DNA from: Anaerotignum sp.
GTDB taxonomy: Bacteria > Bacillota > Clostridia > Lachnospirales > Anaerotignaceae
Assembly (NCBI GenBank): GCA_020024395.1
Contig: JAHHTV010000101.1
Location: 1-5,865 of the forward strand
Length of the DNA stretch: 5,865 bases
Direction of reading: 5' to 3'
Part shown: one piece after another, positions 5,738 to 5,865 of the stretch
Layout of the letters: each line of letters begins with the position of its first letter
How positions within the stretch are numbered: position 1 is the first letter of the stretch
Notes under the pieces: generated by a model
The model's input: only the letters and a program-made list of their open reading frames with translations
The model's database searches: none
What the model was told of the DNA's origin: nothing
Translations under genes and position numbers: made by a program

Positions 5738-5865
5738 TCAAGTTTCCTTATAATCTCCTGTTACTTTAATCTGTTCCTCTGATAAAAATGAAATAAATTC
5801 TTCGACTTTACCTTCATACTTATCTGCAAATTCATCAGAGCGTATTTGTTTTTCCTCATCTGTAA
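5738..5865 (-). CDS. C-terminal fragment of an unidentified gene
   Basis: An open minus-strand frame enters from the window edge and ends at TGA (5740-5738), giving at least 41 residues. The peptide is charged and acidic (begins TDEEKQIRSDEFADKYEG, ends KVTGDYKET) and looks like a soluble helical C-terminus. I do not recognise a family. A second frame is also open here for 34 codons but reads as a Lys/Asn-rich peptide, less protein-like. If the gene truly ends here, the nearest terminator is more than 240 bp further on, which is unusually far. The same frame continues with only one more stop until 5549, so the stop at 5738 may be a nonsense mutation. Strand and frame are inferred from composition only. 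Confidence 0.45.
   Translation of the reverse strand, partial: TDEEKQIRSDEFADKYEGKVEEFISFLSEEQIKVTGDYKET

Noticed and set aside
5724..5743. Selenocysteine recoding of the TGA at 5738
   Set aside because: A 6-bp hairpin (CTTGAA/TTCAAG) overlaps the codon, but its stem includes the TGA itself and its loop lacks the features of a bacterial SECIS. The downstream peptide is not recognisable.

Overview
This is a low-GC Gram-positive-type segment in which every recognisable gene lies on the minus strand, so transcription runs from high to low coordinates. Gene content and order (CdaA-CdaR-GlmM, then a separate LemA/DUF3137 pair), AAGGAGG-type ribosome binding sites and AT-rich promoters point to a Firmicute, most likely a clostridial lineage. 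That taxonomic guess comes from protein style and gene order only.

Layout along the direction of transcription: (1) 5865-5738 is the 3' end of an unidentified gene cut by the window edge. Its frame stays mostly open past its stop to 5549. (2) 5737-5497 has no convincing gene but holds small tandem and inverted repeats, and is followed by a strong intrinsic terminator (5496-5465). (3) A good promoter (5432-5404) drives a two-gene unit: a LemA-family membrane protein (5376-4666) and a DUF3137-like two-helix membrane protein (4653-3745). The ribosome binding site of the second gene overlaps the stop codon of the first. (4) A 146-bp gap carries an extended -10 promoter (about 3663-3655). (5) The conserved c-di-AMP/cell-wall operon follows: cdaA (3598-2744), cdaR (2747-1458, ATGA overlap) and glmM (1432-83). 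(6) 82-1 is a short flank with two small hairpins.

How the genes fit together: CdaA is a membrane diadenylate cyclase making c-di-AMP. CdaR is its membrane-anchored extracytoplasmic YbbR-domain regulator. GlmM makes glucosamine-1-phosphate for peptidoglycan precursors and, in related bacteria, binds and inhibits CdaA. The operon therefore couples c-di-AMP signalling (osmotic and potassium balance) to wall synthesis. The LemA/DUF3137 pair is a recurrent partnership of unknown function and appears separately promoted.

Most of the window is ordinary core genome. The places worth a second look are the LemA/DUF3137 pair with its glutamine-rich LemA insertion, and the repeat-bearing, possibly decayed stretch at 5549-5865. 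I did not find convincing evidence of a wholly new system.
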